Positions 41,003-49,331 of a stretch of 64,000 nt of DNA are shown here, piece after piece. How positions within the stretch are numbered: position 1 is the first letter of the stretch; each line of letters opens with the position of its first letter. The notes beneath the pieces are model-generated. The model was given only the letters and a program-made list of their open reading frames with translations. It had not been told where the DNA came from and searched no databases. The translations under genes were made by a program, and so were the position numbers. The DNA is from Motiliproteus sp965230185. Its GTDB lineage: Bacteria > Pseudomonadota > Gammaproteobacteria > Pseudomonadales > Balneatricaceae. Location: the NCBI GenBank assembly GCA_965230185.1, contig OZ245995.1, forward strand, positions 372,001 through 436,000, read 5' to 3'.

Positions 41003-41604
41003 ATTGTCTGCTGCTGGTTCTGTGTCTGCCGGTCAGAGTTGAGGCGCTGGAACTGCTGGTACTGGGTGACAGTATCAGCGCCGGTTATGGACTGGAAGCG
41101 GATGCTGGCTGGGTAAGGCTGCTGGAGCGGCGGCTGCAGGGCCGCGGCGCAGAAGTCAGTGTAGTCAACGCCAGTATCAGCGGAGAGACCACCACCGGCG
41201 GACTGACCCGTCTGCAGGATCTGCTGGACCGCCATCAGCCGGAACTGGTGATTATCGAGCTGGGCGGCAACGATGGCCTGCGTGGTACACCGCTTAAGGC
41301 GGTGGAATCCAATCTGGATGCGCTGGTCAGCCGTTCCCGCGATGCCGGTGCCGATGTGCTGCTGCTGGGCATGCGAATTCCGCCTAACTATGGCCGCCGC
41401 TACGCCGAAGGCTTCTTCCGGGTGTTTGCGAAAGTGGCGGAGCGAAACCGGATTTCCTATCATCCTTTTTTCCTTGACGGTATCGGCGGTACGCCAGAAC
41501 TGATGCAGAGTGACGGCATCCATCCCAATGATAAAGCTCAGCAGCGACTGCTGGATAACATCTGGCCGCAGCTGGAACCCTTATTGACCGAAGGTCAGCC
41601 CTGA
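40981..41604 (+). CDS. tesA: Arylesterase / lysophospholipase TesA
   Basis: A 207-residue periplasmic SGNH hydrolase (thioesterase I/protease I/lysophospholipase L1). The signal peptide is residues 1-22, and then come block I GDSISAGYGL (nucleophile Ser), block II with SISGETTTGGL, block III GGNDGLRG (oxyanion Asn) and block V DGIHPND with the catalytic Asp and His. It hydrolyses acyl-CoA, lysophospholipids and aryl esters. The start at 40981 is the best fit for a signal peptide. The gene is divergent from ybbA and overlaps it by 22 bp, so their promoters must lie inside each other's coding region. Confidence 0.92.
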   Translation: MSRLCLSYCLLLVLCLPVRVEALELLVLGDSISAGYGLEADAGWVRLLERRLQGRGAEVSVVNASISGETTTGGLTRLQDLLDRHQPELVIIELGGNDGLRGTPLKAVESNLDALVSRSRDAGADVLLLGMRIPPNYGRRYAEGFFRVFAKVAERNRISYHPFFLDGIGGTPELMQSDGIHPNDKAQQRLLDNIWPQLEPLLTEGQP

Positions 41605-41635
41605 AGTTCGCCGACTTCGATAAATCAGGTCCGGT

Positions 41636-42871
41636 TCAGCCACTGTCGGGCAGGTCGCGGGCTGTCTGCTGCTCGCTGAACAGCGATTGCAGGCCACCGG
41701 AGAAGGCGGACAGGCTGGAGCTGCGCAACGGTATAAAGGGCTTGTCGTATTTTTTGCAGTAGCGTTTGACCCTGAGACAGGCATCGTGGCTTATGCAGTC
41801 GATGGCGCAGAACACCATATCGGCGGCGCTAAGGCTGTGCTGCAGGCCTGCACGGCTGTCCTCCAGGCCGCCGTCGTGGTGAGCCAGCCGGCCATTGTGA
41901 ATTTCAGTCAGGGCCCGCATATGGGGCAGCAGCCGATTGCGGCCGCCGACGTAGATCAGTTGCCGACCGTGCAGGTCGCCGTTTTTCAGAACCGGTTGAT
42001 CCGCTGATTCAGCGCTCAGCAGGCTGGCGAGACTCAGCTCCAGCCCCTCCCGCTCCTGGCGGGCTTCCGCCAGCTGCTCTTTTAACCCTTCGATCCCCTG
42101 CTCCAGCTCGGTCAGCCGGATCTCCCGGTCGCTTAGTCGGGTTTCCGTCCATTCCAGCCGCTTCTGTAGCTGACGGCTGCTTTTCTGCTGTTCGCGCAAC
42201 TGATCCCGCACCCTGATGATATCCACGGGTGGTTCGACCACCTGCTGGCGCAGTGCCGACAGCGCTTTCTGCTGGGCCTGCATCAGCCTGTCCTGACTGG
42301 CCTGGTGCTGCTGGCGGTACTGACGGCTCTGTTCCAGCTGCTGCTGCAGGTCGGTTACCTGCTGCTCCAGATCCCGGCAGTAGCGAAGGTCGGCGCGGTT
42401 GGTGGCGCCCTGCAGGTGGGAAAGCATATGGACCTGCTGATGGATCTCGGCGATCAGCTCGGGATCCGCCGTCGGATGGGTCATCAGCGCCCAGAGCCAG
42501 CCGGGAATGTCGCCGCTCTTCAGGGCCTGATGCCAGTGTTTACGGAACTGCTGATTCTCATGGTTCCGGCCCAGCTGGCGGACCTGACGCTGGTATTTGC
42601 GTTCCAGCATACGCTGCAGATTGCGTGCGATACGGCCTTTTTCAGCGGCCTGAGCGACCATGGTGGAGTGCAACCTGAAATCTGAGCTGTCCGCTGCAAT
42701 CGGCAGCCGGCTCTGGCGGGCCACCTTGTGCAGTTCCTCCATGGTCAGACAGGTTCCCAGCACCGAACAGTGGTAGTGAGGATGAAGCTCCCATAATCGC
42801 AGACGACGGAAACGGGCCCCTGCGGCCGTGCCGCCGGACCTGTCGGAGAATCTGTCGGGGGATTTGCACAT
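41636..42871 (-). CDS. DUF2325 domain protein with coiled coil
   Basis: A 411-residue soluble protein. Residues 1-45 are a basic segment with cysteines (LWELHPHYHCSVLGTCLTMEEL), then helical regions with a long coiled coil at about 160-300 (QQQLEQSRQYRQQ, RLTELEQGIEGLKEQLAEARQE), and a C-terminal DUF2325 domain (about 315-395; RQLIYVGGRNRLLPHMRALTE, HHDGGLED, ADMVFCAIDCISHDACLRVKRYCKKYDKPFIPLRSSSLS). Function is unknown. A clear Fur-box-like sequence at 42905-42923 lies just upstream, so iron regulation is likely. Confidence 0.8.
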   Translation of the reverse strand: MCKSPDRFSDRSGGTAAGARFRRLRLWELHPHYHCSVLGTCLTMEELHKVARQSRLPIAADSSDFRLHSTMVAQAAEKGRIARNLQRMLERKYQRQVRQLGRNHENQQFRKHWHQALKSGDIPGWLWALMTHPTADPELIAEIHQQVHMLSHLQGATNRADLRYCRDLEQQVTDLQQQLEQSRQYRQQHQASQDRLMQAQQKALSALRQQVVEPPVDIIRVRDQLREQQKSSRQLQKRLEWTETRLSDREIRLTELEQGIEGLKEQLAEARQEREGLELSLASLLSAESADQPVLKNGDLHGRQLIYVGGRNRLLPHMRALTEIHNGRLAHHDGGLEDSRAGLQHSLSAADMVFCAIDCISHDACLRVKRYCKKYDKPFIPLRSSSLSAFSGGLQSLFSEQQTARDLPDSG

Positions 42872-42904
42872 AGCAGGAAGTTCCTGAACGAGTATCTGAG
42901 TGCA

Positions 42905-42923
42905 AATGATAATCGTTATTGAT
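42905..42923 (-). promoter_or_regulatory. Candidate Fur box
   Basis: AATGATAATCGTTATTGAT contains AATGATAATC and TTAT of the 19-bp Fur consensus in register, with an AT-rich palindrome unusual in this GC-rich stretch. It lies 34 to 52 bases upstream of the DUF2325 gene and after the oxyR stop, so it should control the former. Confidence 0.6.
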
Positions 42924-42957
42924 GTTTAGTCAATCACCGATTCCTGGTGGAGGATGG

Positions 42958-43860
42958 TCAGTGTCCGAGCTGCCGGTGTCGCAGAATCGATTCCGCCAGC
43001 AACCGATAATCGGCTTCCCGTGGGTCGGTGTTACGCCACACCAGGCCTATTTCCCGACTGACCTGTTCCTGATCGAAACGCCGGGCCTGCAAGCCGGTGT
43101 CATGCAGGATTCCGCTGTCCACTGCCATCGCCGGCAGCAGGGTCAGACCGATGCCGTTGGCGACCATCTGGACCAGGGTGTAGAGCGAGGAGGCCTGGAA
43201 GCTCTGACTGAAATCCCGATCGCGTAGTTTGCAGGCCTCCAGGGCGTGGTCTCGCAGGCAGTGACCTTCTTCCAGCAGCAGCAGATTCTGCCCCTCCAGA
43301 TCCTGTTGCTGCAGGCAGGGTCTGCTGGCCAGCGGGTGCTCCGGTGGGTACACCGCCATAAATTCATCTTCGAACAGAGGCAGCTCGCAGGTTTCTGTGG
43401 AGGGGTAGGGCAGGGCCCAGAGAATCAGATCCAGCTCCCCCCGGTGCAGCCGCTCCAGCAGGCTGGAGGAGAGATCTTCCCGCAGAAACAGCTGCAGTTG
43501 TGGATGTTGCTGGCGGATATAGGAGAGCAGGCCTGGCAGCAGGAAGGGGGCGATAGTGGGAATGACCCCCAGATGCAGCTCGCCACTCAGGGGCTCCGAC
43601 ACCGACCGCGCGAACCCGATCAGGTCTTCGGTTTCCCGCAGAATGATATGGGCCCGACGGATAATCTCCCGCCCGCTGTCGGTCACCAGTACCTGTTTGT
43701 GATTACGTTCGAACAGGATGGTGTCCAGCTGCGATTCCAGCTCGTGGACCCCGGCACTGAGTGTTGACTGGGTGACAAAGCAGGCTTCGGCGGCGCGACC
43801 GAAATGTCGGTGCCTGTCGACCGCGCAGACGTAGCGGAGTTGCTTCAGGGACAGTGGCAC
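42958..43860 (-). CDS. oxyR: Hydrogen peroxide-sensing regulator OxyR
   Basis: A 300-residue LysR-type regulator. The N-terminal winged helix (MPLSLKQLRYVCAVDRHRHFGRAAEACFVTQSTLSAGV) is followed by a substrate-binding-like domain with the redox cysteines C201 and C210 in EEGHCLRDHALEACK, equivalent to C199 and C208 of E. coli OxyR. Disulfide formation by peroxide activates catalase and peroxidase genes. It is divergent from the rubrerythrin operon, with a 208-bp gap that could hold OxyR sites, and lies downstream in the opposite direction of no obvious partner. Confidence 0.93.
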   Translation of the reverse strand: MPLSLKQLRYVCAVDRHRHFGRAAEACFVTQSTLSAGVHELESQLDTILFERNHKQVLVTDSGREIIRRAHIILRETEDLIGFARSVSEPLSGELHLGVIPTIAPFLLPGLLSYIRQQHPQLQLFLREDLSSSLLERLHRGELDLILWALPYPSTETCELPLFEDEFMAVYPPEHPLASRPCLQQQDLEGQNLLLLEEGHCLRDHALEACKLRDRDFSQSFQASSLYTLVQMVANGIGLTLLPAMAVDSGILHDTGLQARRFDQEQVSREIGLVWRNTDPREADYRLLAESILRHRQLGH

Positions 43861-44068
43861 GGGGTTCCTCCGGTAATCGAATTTTTCGATTACGACCTTC
43901 GTTTTTTCTCGTTGGAAACAGTATAGCCGCAGGTCCAGGATGATAACGGAAGCCCGCTGCTTGTCTGCGGCAGGTCAGCGGCTGGCGGTCGTACCTGCGA
44001 CCGGCCGTATCCGGAACAGATCAGGAAAATAAGACAACCCAGACCGCATACAGATCAGGAGGTCCGTC

Positions 44069-44482
44069 ATGTCTCTGAAAGGATCACGCACCGAAGAAAA
44101 CCTGAAAGCCGCCTTCGCCGGTGAATCTCAGGCAAACCGACGCTATCTCTACTTTGCCGCTAAGGCGGATATCGAAGGTTATAACGATGTTTCCGCGGTA
44201 TTTCGTTCCACCGCCGAAGGAGAAACCGGCCACGCACACGGTCATCTGGAGTATCTGGAAGCGGTCGGCGATCCGGCCACTGGCCTGCCGATCGGTGAAA
44301 CTCCCGACAACCTGAAGGCGGCGATAGCCGGCGAAACCCATGAATACACCGATATGTATCCCGGAATGGCCCGGGAAGCCCGGGAGGAGGGCTTCGACGA
44401 GATCGCCGACTGGTTTGAGACGCTGGCCAAAGCCGAGCGTTCCCATGCCAACCGGTTCCAGAAAGCGCTGGATACACTCTGA
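44069..44482 (+). CDS. Rubrerythrin, rubredoxin-less form
   Basis: A 137-residue four-helix di-iron protein: TEENLKAAFAGESQANRRYLYFA (first metal Glu), AEGETGHAHGHLEYL (ExxH), AAIAGETHEYTDMYPGMA and AKAERSHANRFQKAL (second ExxH). It lacks the C-terminal rubredoxin domain of classical rubrerythrin. It probably reduces hydrogen peroxide in the cytoplasm. AGGAGGTCC is an excellent ribosome site. Divergent from oxyR, and followed by a terminator-like hairpin and then Fe-S and DUF3501 genes in the same direction, a recurrent trio. Confidence 0.93.
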   Translation: MSLKGSRTEENLKAAFAGESQANRRYLYFAAKADIEGYNDVSAVFRSTAEGETGHAHGHLEYLEAVGDPATGLPIGETPDNLKAAIAGETHEYTDMYPGMAREAREEGFDEIADWFETLAKAERSHANRFQKALDTL

Positions 44483-44502
44483 GTTCTGATCGGCTCAGTT
44501 AT

Positions 44503-44537
44503 CGGCCCGCACTGACCGGCGGGCCGGACTTTTTTTA
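44503..44537 (+). terminator. Terminator/attenuator after rubrerythrin
   Basis: CGGCCCGC (44503-44510) pairs with GCGGGCCG (44519-44526) and a run of seven T follows. It lies between the rubrerythrin gene and the Fe-S gene (starts at 44559), so it would make the first gene more highly expressed than the rest. Confidence 0.8.
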
Positions 44538-44558
44538 TTCTGCAGGCGGGAGATTGAG

Positions 44559-45914
44559 ATGAGTAGCAGCCGTGCCATTCGCGAAGGCAGCCTGGAAGCC
44601 CCCACCCGTCACCCGCTGGGACAGCAGCAGGAGCAGTTCTGGCAGCCGCAGGCACTGGAGCAGGAGCTGGAGCGGGTGTTTGATGTCTGTCACGGCTGTC
44701 GTCGCTGCGTCAGCCTGTGCAACGCTTTTCCGACCCTGTTCGATCTGGTGGACGAGAGTGACTCCATGGAGGTTGATGGGGTCGATAAAGCGGATTATCA
44801 GCAGGTGGTGGATCAGTGCTATCTCTGTGACCTCTGTTTTCAGACCAAATGTCCCTATGTGCCGCCCCATGAGTGGAATATCGATTTCCCCCACCTGATG
44901 CTGCGTGCCAAGGCGGTAAAATTCCGCCAGCAGGGCGCATCGATGCGGGACCGGCTGATCACCAGCACCGACGCCATGGGAAAGGTGTTTTCCCGGCCGC
45001 TGCTGAGTTCTATGACCAGTGCCGCGAACGGTAACGGCCTGATCCGCCAGGCCATGGATAAAACCCTGGGTATCGATGCCCGGGCGAAGCTGCCGGCTTA
45101 CCGCAGCCCGACCCTGCGTCAGCGCCTGCAGGGCCAGCAGGCTGAAGCGGATAGCAGCAGCGAACAGGTTGTCGCCGGAGAAGGCCTGCAGGGGCGGGTG
45201 GTGCTGTTTACTACCTGCTACTGTAACTACAACGAGCCGGATATCGGGGAAGATCTGGTGGCGGTGTATCAGCACAACCGGATTCCGGTCCGACTGATGA
45301 CGCTGGAAAGCTGCTGTGGCATGCCGAAGATGGAGCTGGGAGATCTGGACAGCGTCGAGCGGCTGAAGTCGGCCAACATTCCGAGACTCTTTGAACTGGT
45401 GCAGCAGGGATGGGATCTGGTGGCGCCGGTTCCCTCCTGTGTCCTGATGTTCAAACAGGAGCTGCCGCTGCTCTATCCCGATGACGAGCAGGTGCAGGCC
45501 GTGGCCGCTGCCTTTTTTGATCCTTTCGATTACCTCTGGCGACGACACCGTCAGGGATTGCTCAATACCGAGTTTACAGAAAGTCTCGGCACCGTCAGCT
45601 ACCACCTGGCCTGCCATCTGCGGGTGCAGAAGATCGGCCTGAAAACCCGCGATGTACTGCGACTGGTCCCGGACACCGAAGTGAAGGTGATCGAGCGCTG
45701 TTCGGGTCATGATGGCACCTATGCGGTGAAATCGGAGACTTATGACGCTGCCGCCCGGATTGTCAGACCGGTGACCCGGGCAGTACAGCAGCAGTCGCCG
45801 GATCACTACGGCAGCGACTGTCCGATGGCCGGCGCTCACATCGAGCACCACCTTGACGGTGACCAGCAGGCGCTGCATCCGATGAAACTGCTGCGCCGAG
45901 CCTACGGAATCTGA
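44559..45914 (+). CDS. GlpC-like iron-sulfur protein with two CCG domains
   Basis: A 451-residue soluble protein. It has two ferredoxin-type [4Fe-4S] motifs (CHGCRRCVSLC near 47-57 and CYLCDLCFQTKCP near 88-100) and two cysteine-rich CCG regions (CYCNYNEPDIG...LESCCGMPKMELG at about 220-265, and CHLRVQK...ERCSGHDGTY at about 350-390), as in GlpC and heterodisulfide reductase-type subunits. It is likely an electron-transfer protein. Together with rubrerythrin and the DUF3501 gene downstream it forms a known set, where it may pass electrons to the rubrerythrin. Start has GGGAGATTGAG upstream. Electron donor unknown. Confidence 0.87.
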   Translation: MSSSRAIREGSLEAPTRHPLGQQQEQFWQPQALEQELERVFDVCHGCRRCVSLCNAFPTLFDLVDESDSMEVDGVDKADYQQVVDQCYLCDLCFQTKCPYVPPHEWNIDFPHLMLRAKAVKFRQQGASMRDRLITSTDAMGKVFSRPLLSSMTSAANGNGLIRQAMDKTLGIDARAKLPAYRSPTLRQRLQGQQAEADSSSEQVVAGEGLQGRVVLFTTCYCNYNEPDIGEDLVAVYQHNRIPVRLMTLESCCGMPKMELGDLDSVERLKSANIPRLFELVQQGWDLVAPVPSCVLMFKQELPLLYPDDEQVQAVAAAFFDPFDYLWRRHRQGLLNTEFTESLGTVSYHLACHLRVQKIGLKTRDVLRLVPDTEVKVIERCSGHDGTYAVKSETYDAAARIVRPVTRAVQQQSPDHYGSDCPMAGAHIEHHLDGDQQALHPMKLLRRAYGI

Positions 45915-45954
45915 ACCCGTCCCGGAAAGCGGCAGATGGAACAGGAGACACCTG

Positions 45955-46542
45955 ATGAATCGCAAGCTGACTCTCGACAGCCTGGATGACCCCCGCAGCT
46001 ACAATCTGAAGCGCCCCGCCTTTCGCCAGGCGGTAATGGCCCATAAGCAGCCCCGGCGGGTGCAGCTGGGTGATCATCTGTGCCTCTTTTTTGAGGACTA
46101 TATGACCATGAAGTACCAGGTGCAGGAGATGATCCGGGCGGAAAATATCACCGGCGAAACGGAGCTGCTGGAGGAGCTGGAGGCCTATAATCCGCTGATC
46201 CCCGACGGCCACAACTGGAAGGCGACGCTGATGATCGAGTATCAGGATGTCGAACAGCGCAGGCAGGCGCTGACAGAGCTGATCGGTATCGAAGAACAGC
46301 TGTGGGTTCGGATCGGGGAGTGCGAGCGGGTGTATCCGGTGGCCAATGAGGATCTGGAGCGAACCACCTCCGAGAAAACTTCGGCGGTGCATTTTCTGCG
46401 ATTTGAGCTGACCGGAGAGATGATGGCCGGGGTAAGGGATGCCGTGACGGTCCGTATGGGTTGTGATCATCCGGCCTGTCGGGTTGAAGCGGTGCGGTTG
46501 CCGGAGGCAACGGTTCGCGCGCTCTCGAACGACCTGCACTGA
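45955..46542 (+). CDS. DUF3501 family protein
   Basis: A 195-residue soluble protein: MNRKLTLDSLDDPRSYNLKRPAFRQAVMAHKQPRRVQLGDHLCLFFEDYMTMKYQVQEMIRAE, then YNPLIPDGHNWKATLMIEYQD and SAVHFLRFELT. This is the DUF3501 pattern, regularly next to a GlpC-like Fe-S protein and rubrerythrin. Its role is unknown. It begins 40 bp after the Fe-S gene with GGAGA upstream, so they are cotranscribed. Confidence 0.9.
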   Translation: MNRKLTLDSLDDPRSYNLKRPAFRQAVMAHKQPRRVQLGDHLCLFFEDYMTMKYQVQEMIRAENITGETELLEELEAYNPLIPDGHNWKATLMIEYQDVEQRRQALTELIGIEEQLWVRIGECERVYPVANEDLERTTSEKTSAVHFLRFELTGEMMAGVRDAVTVRMGCDHPACRVEAVRLPEATVRALSNDLH

Positions 46543-46764
46543 GCAGAAAAACCACGGCCAGAAGGGCAGCAGTCGCTGAAGGTGCAATCCGCAGGCACGA
46601 AGCCGGTGCCGGGCGGCTGTTTTGCGGTTCCGGCCCGGCAGCCCTTGAATTCGTGATTTTTGACGCCATGTATAGACTGCGGCTGACCACAGCCCCTCTT
46701 CTAATAATCTGAGGCCTTTGCCAGCTTGCGCTGTTCTGTCCTCTGATAGACAGGACTGATTCCT

Positions 46765-47247
46765 ATGCAAGTTGCAGACAAAAAAGTGGTACTGATTCAC
46801 TACACCCTGACCAATGCCGAAGGCCAGCAGATAGACAGTTCCGCCGGTGGAGAGCCGATGGCCTATCTGCACGGGATGAACAATATCGTTCCCGGGCTGG
46901 AAAACGCGCTGACCGGCAAGCAGGCCGGCGATAAGGTCAGTGTTCAGGTGTCTCCGGAAGAGGGCTATGGCGAGATCAACCCTGAGCTGGCTCAGGAAGT
47001 GGATCGCAGCGCCTTTGACGGTATCGATGAGATCGAAGTGGGAATGCGCTTTATGGCCCAGACTCCCTGGGGTGAGCAGCCGGTGGTCGTGACGAAGGTT
47101 ACCGAAACTCATGTCAGCGTCGACGGCAACCATCCCCTGGCCGGCGAGACGCTGCAGTTCGAGGTCGAAATCACCGATGTTCGGGATGCATCCGCGGAAG
47201 AGCTGGAGCACGGCCATGCTCACGGCGCCGGTGGTCATCACCACTGA
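46765..47247 (+). CDS. SlyD-like FKBP peptidyl-prolyl isomerase
   Basis: A 160-residue cytoplasmic FKBP-type protein. The FKBP core is MQVADKKVVLIHYTLTNAEGQQIDSS, GMNNIVPGLENALTGKQAGDKVSV and VSPEEGYGEINPEL; the insert-in-flap domain covers about 68-125; the C-terminal tail is His-rich (HGHAHGAGGHHH) and should bind nickel or other metals. It is a proline isomerase and chaperone, sometimes helping metalloenzyme assembly. It is shorter than E. coli SlyD (196 residues), with the shorter tail usual in other genera. A standalone gene after a ~220-bp spacer. Confidence 0.9.
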   Translation: MQVADKKVVLIHYTLTNAEGQQIDSSAGGEPMAYLHGMNNIVPGLENALTGKQAGDKVSVQVSPEEGYGEINPELAQEVDRSAFDGIDEIEVGMRFMAQTPWGEQPVVVTKVTETHVSVDGNHPLAGETLQFEVEITDVRDASAEELEHGHAHGAGGHHH

Positions 47248-47385
47248 GTTCCCGCCATCGCGAGTGCCGAAGCCGCAACGGGGGGAATGCCTCCTGTTCG
47301 ACTTCCTGATTGCGGCCCTGCCGCTCCCGGCCGGTCTGAAGCCGATAGCCTGGCCTCAGAGCGGGCTGTCCGGGTCGCCTCCTCC

Positions 47386-47946
47386 TCAGCCCGGGTAATG
47401 AATCAGGTTGTGAAAGACGACAGGCTCCGAACTCCGGTTGCGGTAACCATGGGGGTGGTCAGCGGCAAAACGTACCGCATCCCCCTTTCTCAGCGGTCGC
47501 CATTTCCCCGCCAGCAACAGTTCCATCTCACCGGATAATACAACGACATGTTCGGTGACTCCGCTCTCATGAGGTTCGGATCGGCGCTCATAGTCGGGTA
47601 GCAATGTCAGCTCGAACATCTCGAAACCGAAGCGGGATTCATAGGGGAACAGTGAAGAGACCAGCATCCCCTTTTCACCCGGCTGATGGCGAAGCTGGTC
47701 GGCGGAGCGGCAGAGGGTTCCGTTCTCTTCTTCGGGTGTCGGTTCGATAAAGGAAGAGAGCGAGGTCTGGAAACCGCTGGCGATCTTCCAGAGGGTGGCG
47801 ATCGTGGGGCTGGACTCACCCCGTTCGATCTGTCCGAGCATCGCCTTGCTGACCCCGGTCTCCCGGGCCGTCCTGTCCAGGCTCCAGCCCCGGTCCGTCC
47901 GAATAGCTTTCAGAGTTTGAGCCAGGTGTCGGTTCAGTTCCTGCAT
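47386..47946 (-). CDS. XRE-type regulator with cupin domain (YdcN-like)
   Basis: A 186-residue regulator: N-terminal lambda-repressor-like helix-turn-helix (about 8-62, LAQTLKAIRTDRGWSLDRTARETGVSKAMLGQIERGESSPTI) and a C-terminal cupin (about 105-183, HESGVTEHVVVLSGEMELLL...FAADHPHGYRNRS). It is divergent from a BenE-type transporter gene, the same pair as E. coli ydcN-ydcO. Two copies of an 18-bp near-palindrome lie between the two genes and are probably its operators. The effector, possibly a metabolite bound by the cupin, is unknown. Confidence 0.9.
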   Translation of the reverse strand: MQELNRHLAQTLKAIRTDRGWSLDRTARETGVSKAMLGQIERGESSPTIATLWKIASGFQTSLSSFIEPTPEEENGTLCRSADQLRHQPGEKGMLVSSLFPYESRFGFEMFELTLLPDYERRSEPHESGVTEHVVVLSGEMELLLAGKWRPLRKGDAVRFAADHPHGYRNRSSEPVVFHNLIHYPG

Positions 47947-47990
47947 TTACCTGTTTGCACCATTTACGAATTGTTCAGGGGGTCGAGTGT

Positions 47991-48008
47991 TGTGCGTTAT
48001 AGCGTACG
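47991..48008. promoter_or_regulatory. Operator copy 1 between the XRE-cupin and BenE genes
   Basis: TGTGCGTTATAGCGTACG matches the more perfect copy at 48029-48046 in 16 of 18 bases; the two start 38 bp apart. It is 45 to 62 bases upstream of the XRE-cupin gene. Confidence 0.7.
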
Positions 48009-48028
48009 GCTGTTAGTATTGTCCAGCG

Positions 48029-48046
48029 TGTGCGTTATAGCGCACA
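48029..48046. promoter_or_regulatory. Operator copy 2 between the XRE-cupin and BenE genes
   Basis: TGTGCGTTATAGCGCACA is an 18-bp palindrome with one central pair mismatched. It lies 46 to 63 bases upstream of the benE-type gene, at a good position to block its promoter. Likely target of the neighbouring XRE-cupin protein. Confidence 0.75.
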
Positions 48047-48091
48047 AGGTGTGTGGTGCCGTCAGGCGGTTTAAGGTCAGCAGGAATCCGT

Positions 48092-49261
48092 ATGCTAAGA
48101 AAACTGAATCTCCCCCACCTGTCGGCGGGTTTCGTGGCGGTGCTGGTCGGTTACACCAGCTCGGCGGTCATAATCTTCCAGGCGGCGGCAGCTGCCGGAG
48201 CCACGCCGGCTCAGATCAGTTCCTGGCTGTGGGCACTGGGCATCGGTATGGGGATCAGTTGTATCGGTCTGTCGCTCTGGTATCGCAGCCCGGTGCTGAC
48301 CGCCTGGTCGACCCCGGGGGCGGCGCTGCTGGTCACCGCGCTGTCCGGTGTACCGATGGCAGAGGCGATCGGCGCTTTCCTGTTCTGCTCGCTGCTGATC
48401 ACCATCTGTGGCATCACCGGCTGGTTTGAGCTGATTATGCGTTATGTCCCCCGCAGCCTGGCCTCGGCAATGCTGGCCGGGGTGCTGCTGCGCTTTGGTC
48501 TGGATCTGTTTGTGGCGATGGAAACACAGCTGTTGCTGGCCGGGCTGATGCTGCTTGTTTACCTGCTGGCTCGTCACTGTCTGCCCCGTTACGTTATTCC
48601 GCTGGTGCTGCTGGTGGGGCTTGGGCTGGCAGCTGCACAGGGACTGCTGCAACTGGACCGGCTGCAGTGGCAGCTGGCGGAACCGGTGTTGATGTGGCCG
48701 GACTTCTCATTGCCGGTGTTGATCGGTGTCGGCATACCGCTGTTTGTTGTGACTATGGCGTCACAGAATGTACCTGGTATCGCCGTGCTGAGAGCTCACG
48801 GCTATGATCTTCCGGCTTCACCGCTGATTGGCTGGACCGGAGTTACCGGTGTGATACTGGCTCCCTTCGGCGGCTTTGCATTTAATCTGGCAGCGATCAC
48901 CGCGGCGATCTGTATGGGGCGGGAAGTGGATCCCGATCCCGCTAAGCGCTACCCGTCAGCACTCTGGGCCGGCTTTTTTTACCTGCTTACCGGGATTTTT
49001 GGTGCCACGGTTGCGGCGCTGTTTACCGCCTTTCCCCGGGAGCTGGTGATGGCCATCGCCGGGCTGGCGCTGCTGGGAACCATCGGCAACAGCCTTGCTG
49101 CATCGCTGGCAGAGGAGAAGGATCGTGAAGCTGCATTACTGACGTTTATGGTCACCGCTTCCGGATTGTCACTGATGGGAATCGGCAGTGCCTTCTGGGG
49201 GCTGCTGCTGGGGCTGGGGGCACACTGGCTGCAGCACACAGGGGAGCGCCGGGTGGTCTGA
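48092..49261 (+). CDS. BenE/YdcO family transporter
   Basis: A 389-residue membrane protein with about 12 helices: NLPHLSAGFVAVLVGYTSSAVIIFQAAAAAG, STPGAALLVTALSG, VVTMASQNVPGIAVLRAHGYD (transport signature) and PFGGFAFNLAAITAAICMG. Members of the benzoate:H+ symporter family import benzoate or unknown anions; E. coli YdcO is also uncharacterised. The start is the ATG with CAGGAAT upstream, 39 bases inside the longest frame. Probably controlled by the divergent XRE-cupin regulator. Confidence 0.88.
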   Translation: MLRKLNLPHLSAGFVAVLVGYTSSAVIIFQAAAAAGATPAQISSWLWALGIGMGISCIGLSLWYRSPVLTAWSTPGAALLVTALSGVPMAEAIGAFLFCSLLITICGITGWFELIMRYVPRSLASAMLAGVLLRFGLDLFVAMETQLLLAGLMLLVYLLARHCLPRYVIPLVLLVGLGLAAAQGLLQLDRLQWQLAEPVLMWPDFSLPVLIGVGIPLFVVTMASQNVPGIAVLRAHGYDLPASPLIGWTGVTGVILAPFGGFAFNLAAITAAICMGREVDPDPAKRYPSALWAGFFYLLTGIFGATVAALFTAFPRELVMAIAGLALLGTIGNSLAASLAEEKDREAALLTFMVTASGLSLMGIGSAFWGLLLGLGAHWLQHTGERRVV

Positions 49262-49279
49262 ATTGTTGTGATGGCATAA

Positions 49280-49303
49280 AAAACCCGCCGGTCGGCGGGT
49301 TTT
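49280..49303. terminator. Bidirectional terminator between the BenE-type gene and dapD
   Basis: AAAACCCGCC (49280-49289) pairs perfectly with GGCGGGTTTT (49294-49303) around a GGTC loop. T-runs and A-runs on either side let it stop transcription from both convergent genes. Confidence 0.88.
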
Positions 49304-49331
49304 CTCAGTTTCAGCTCTGCGCCGACAACAA

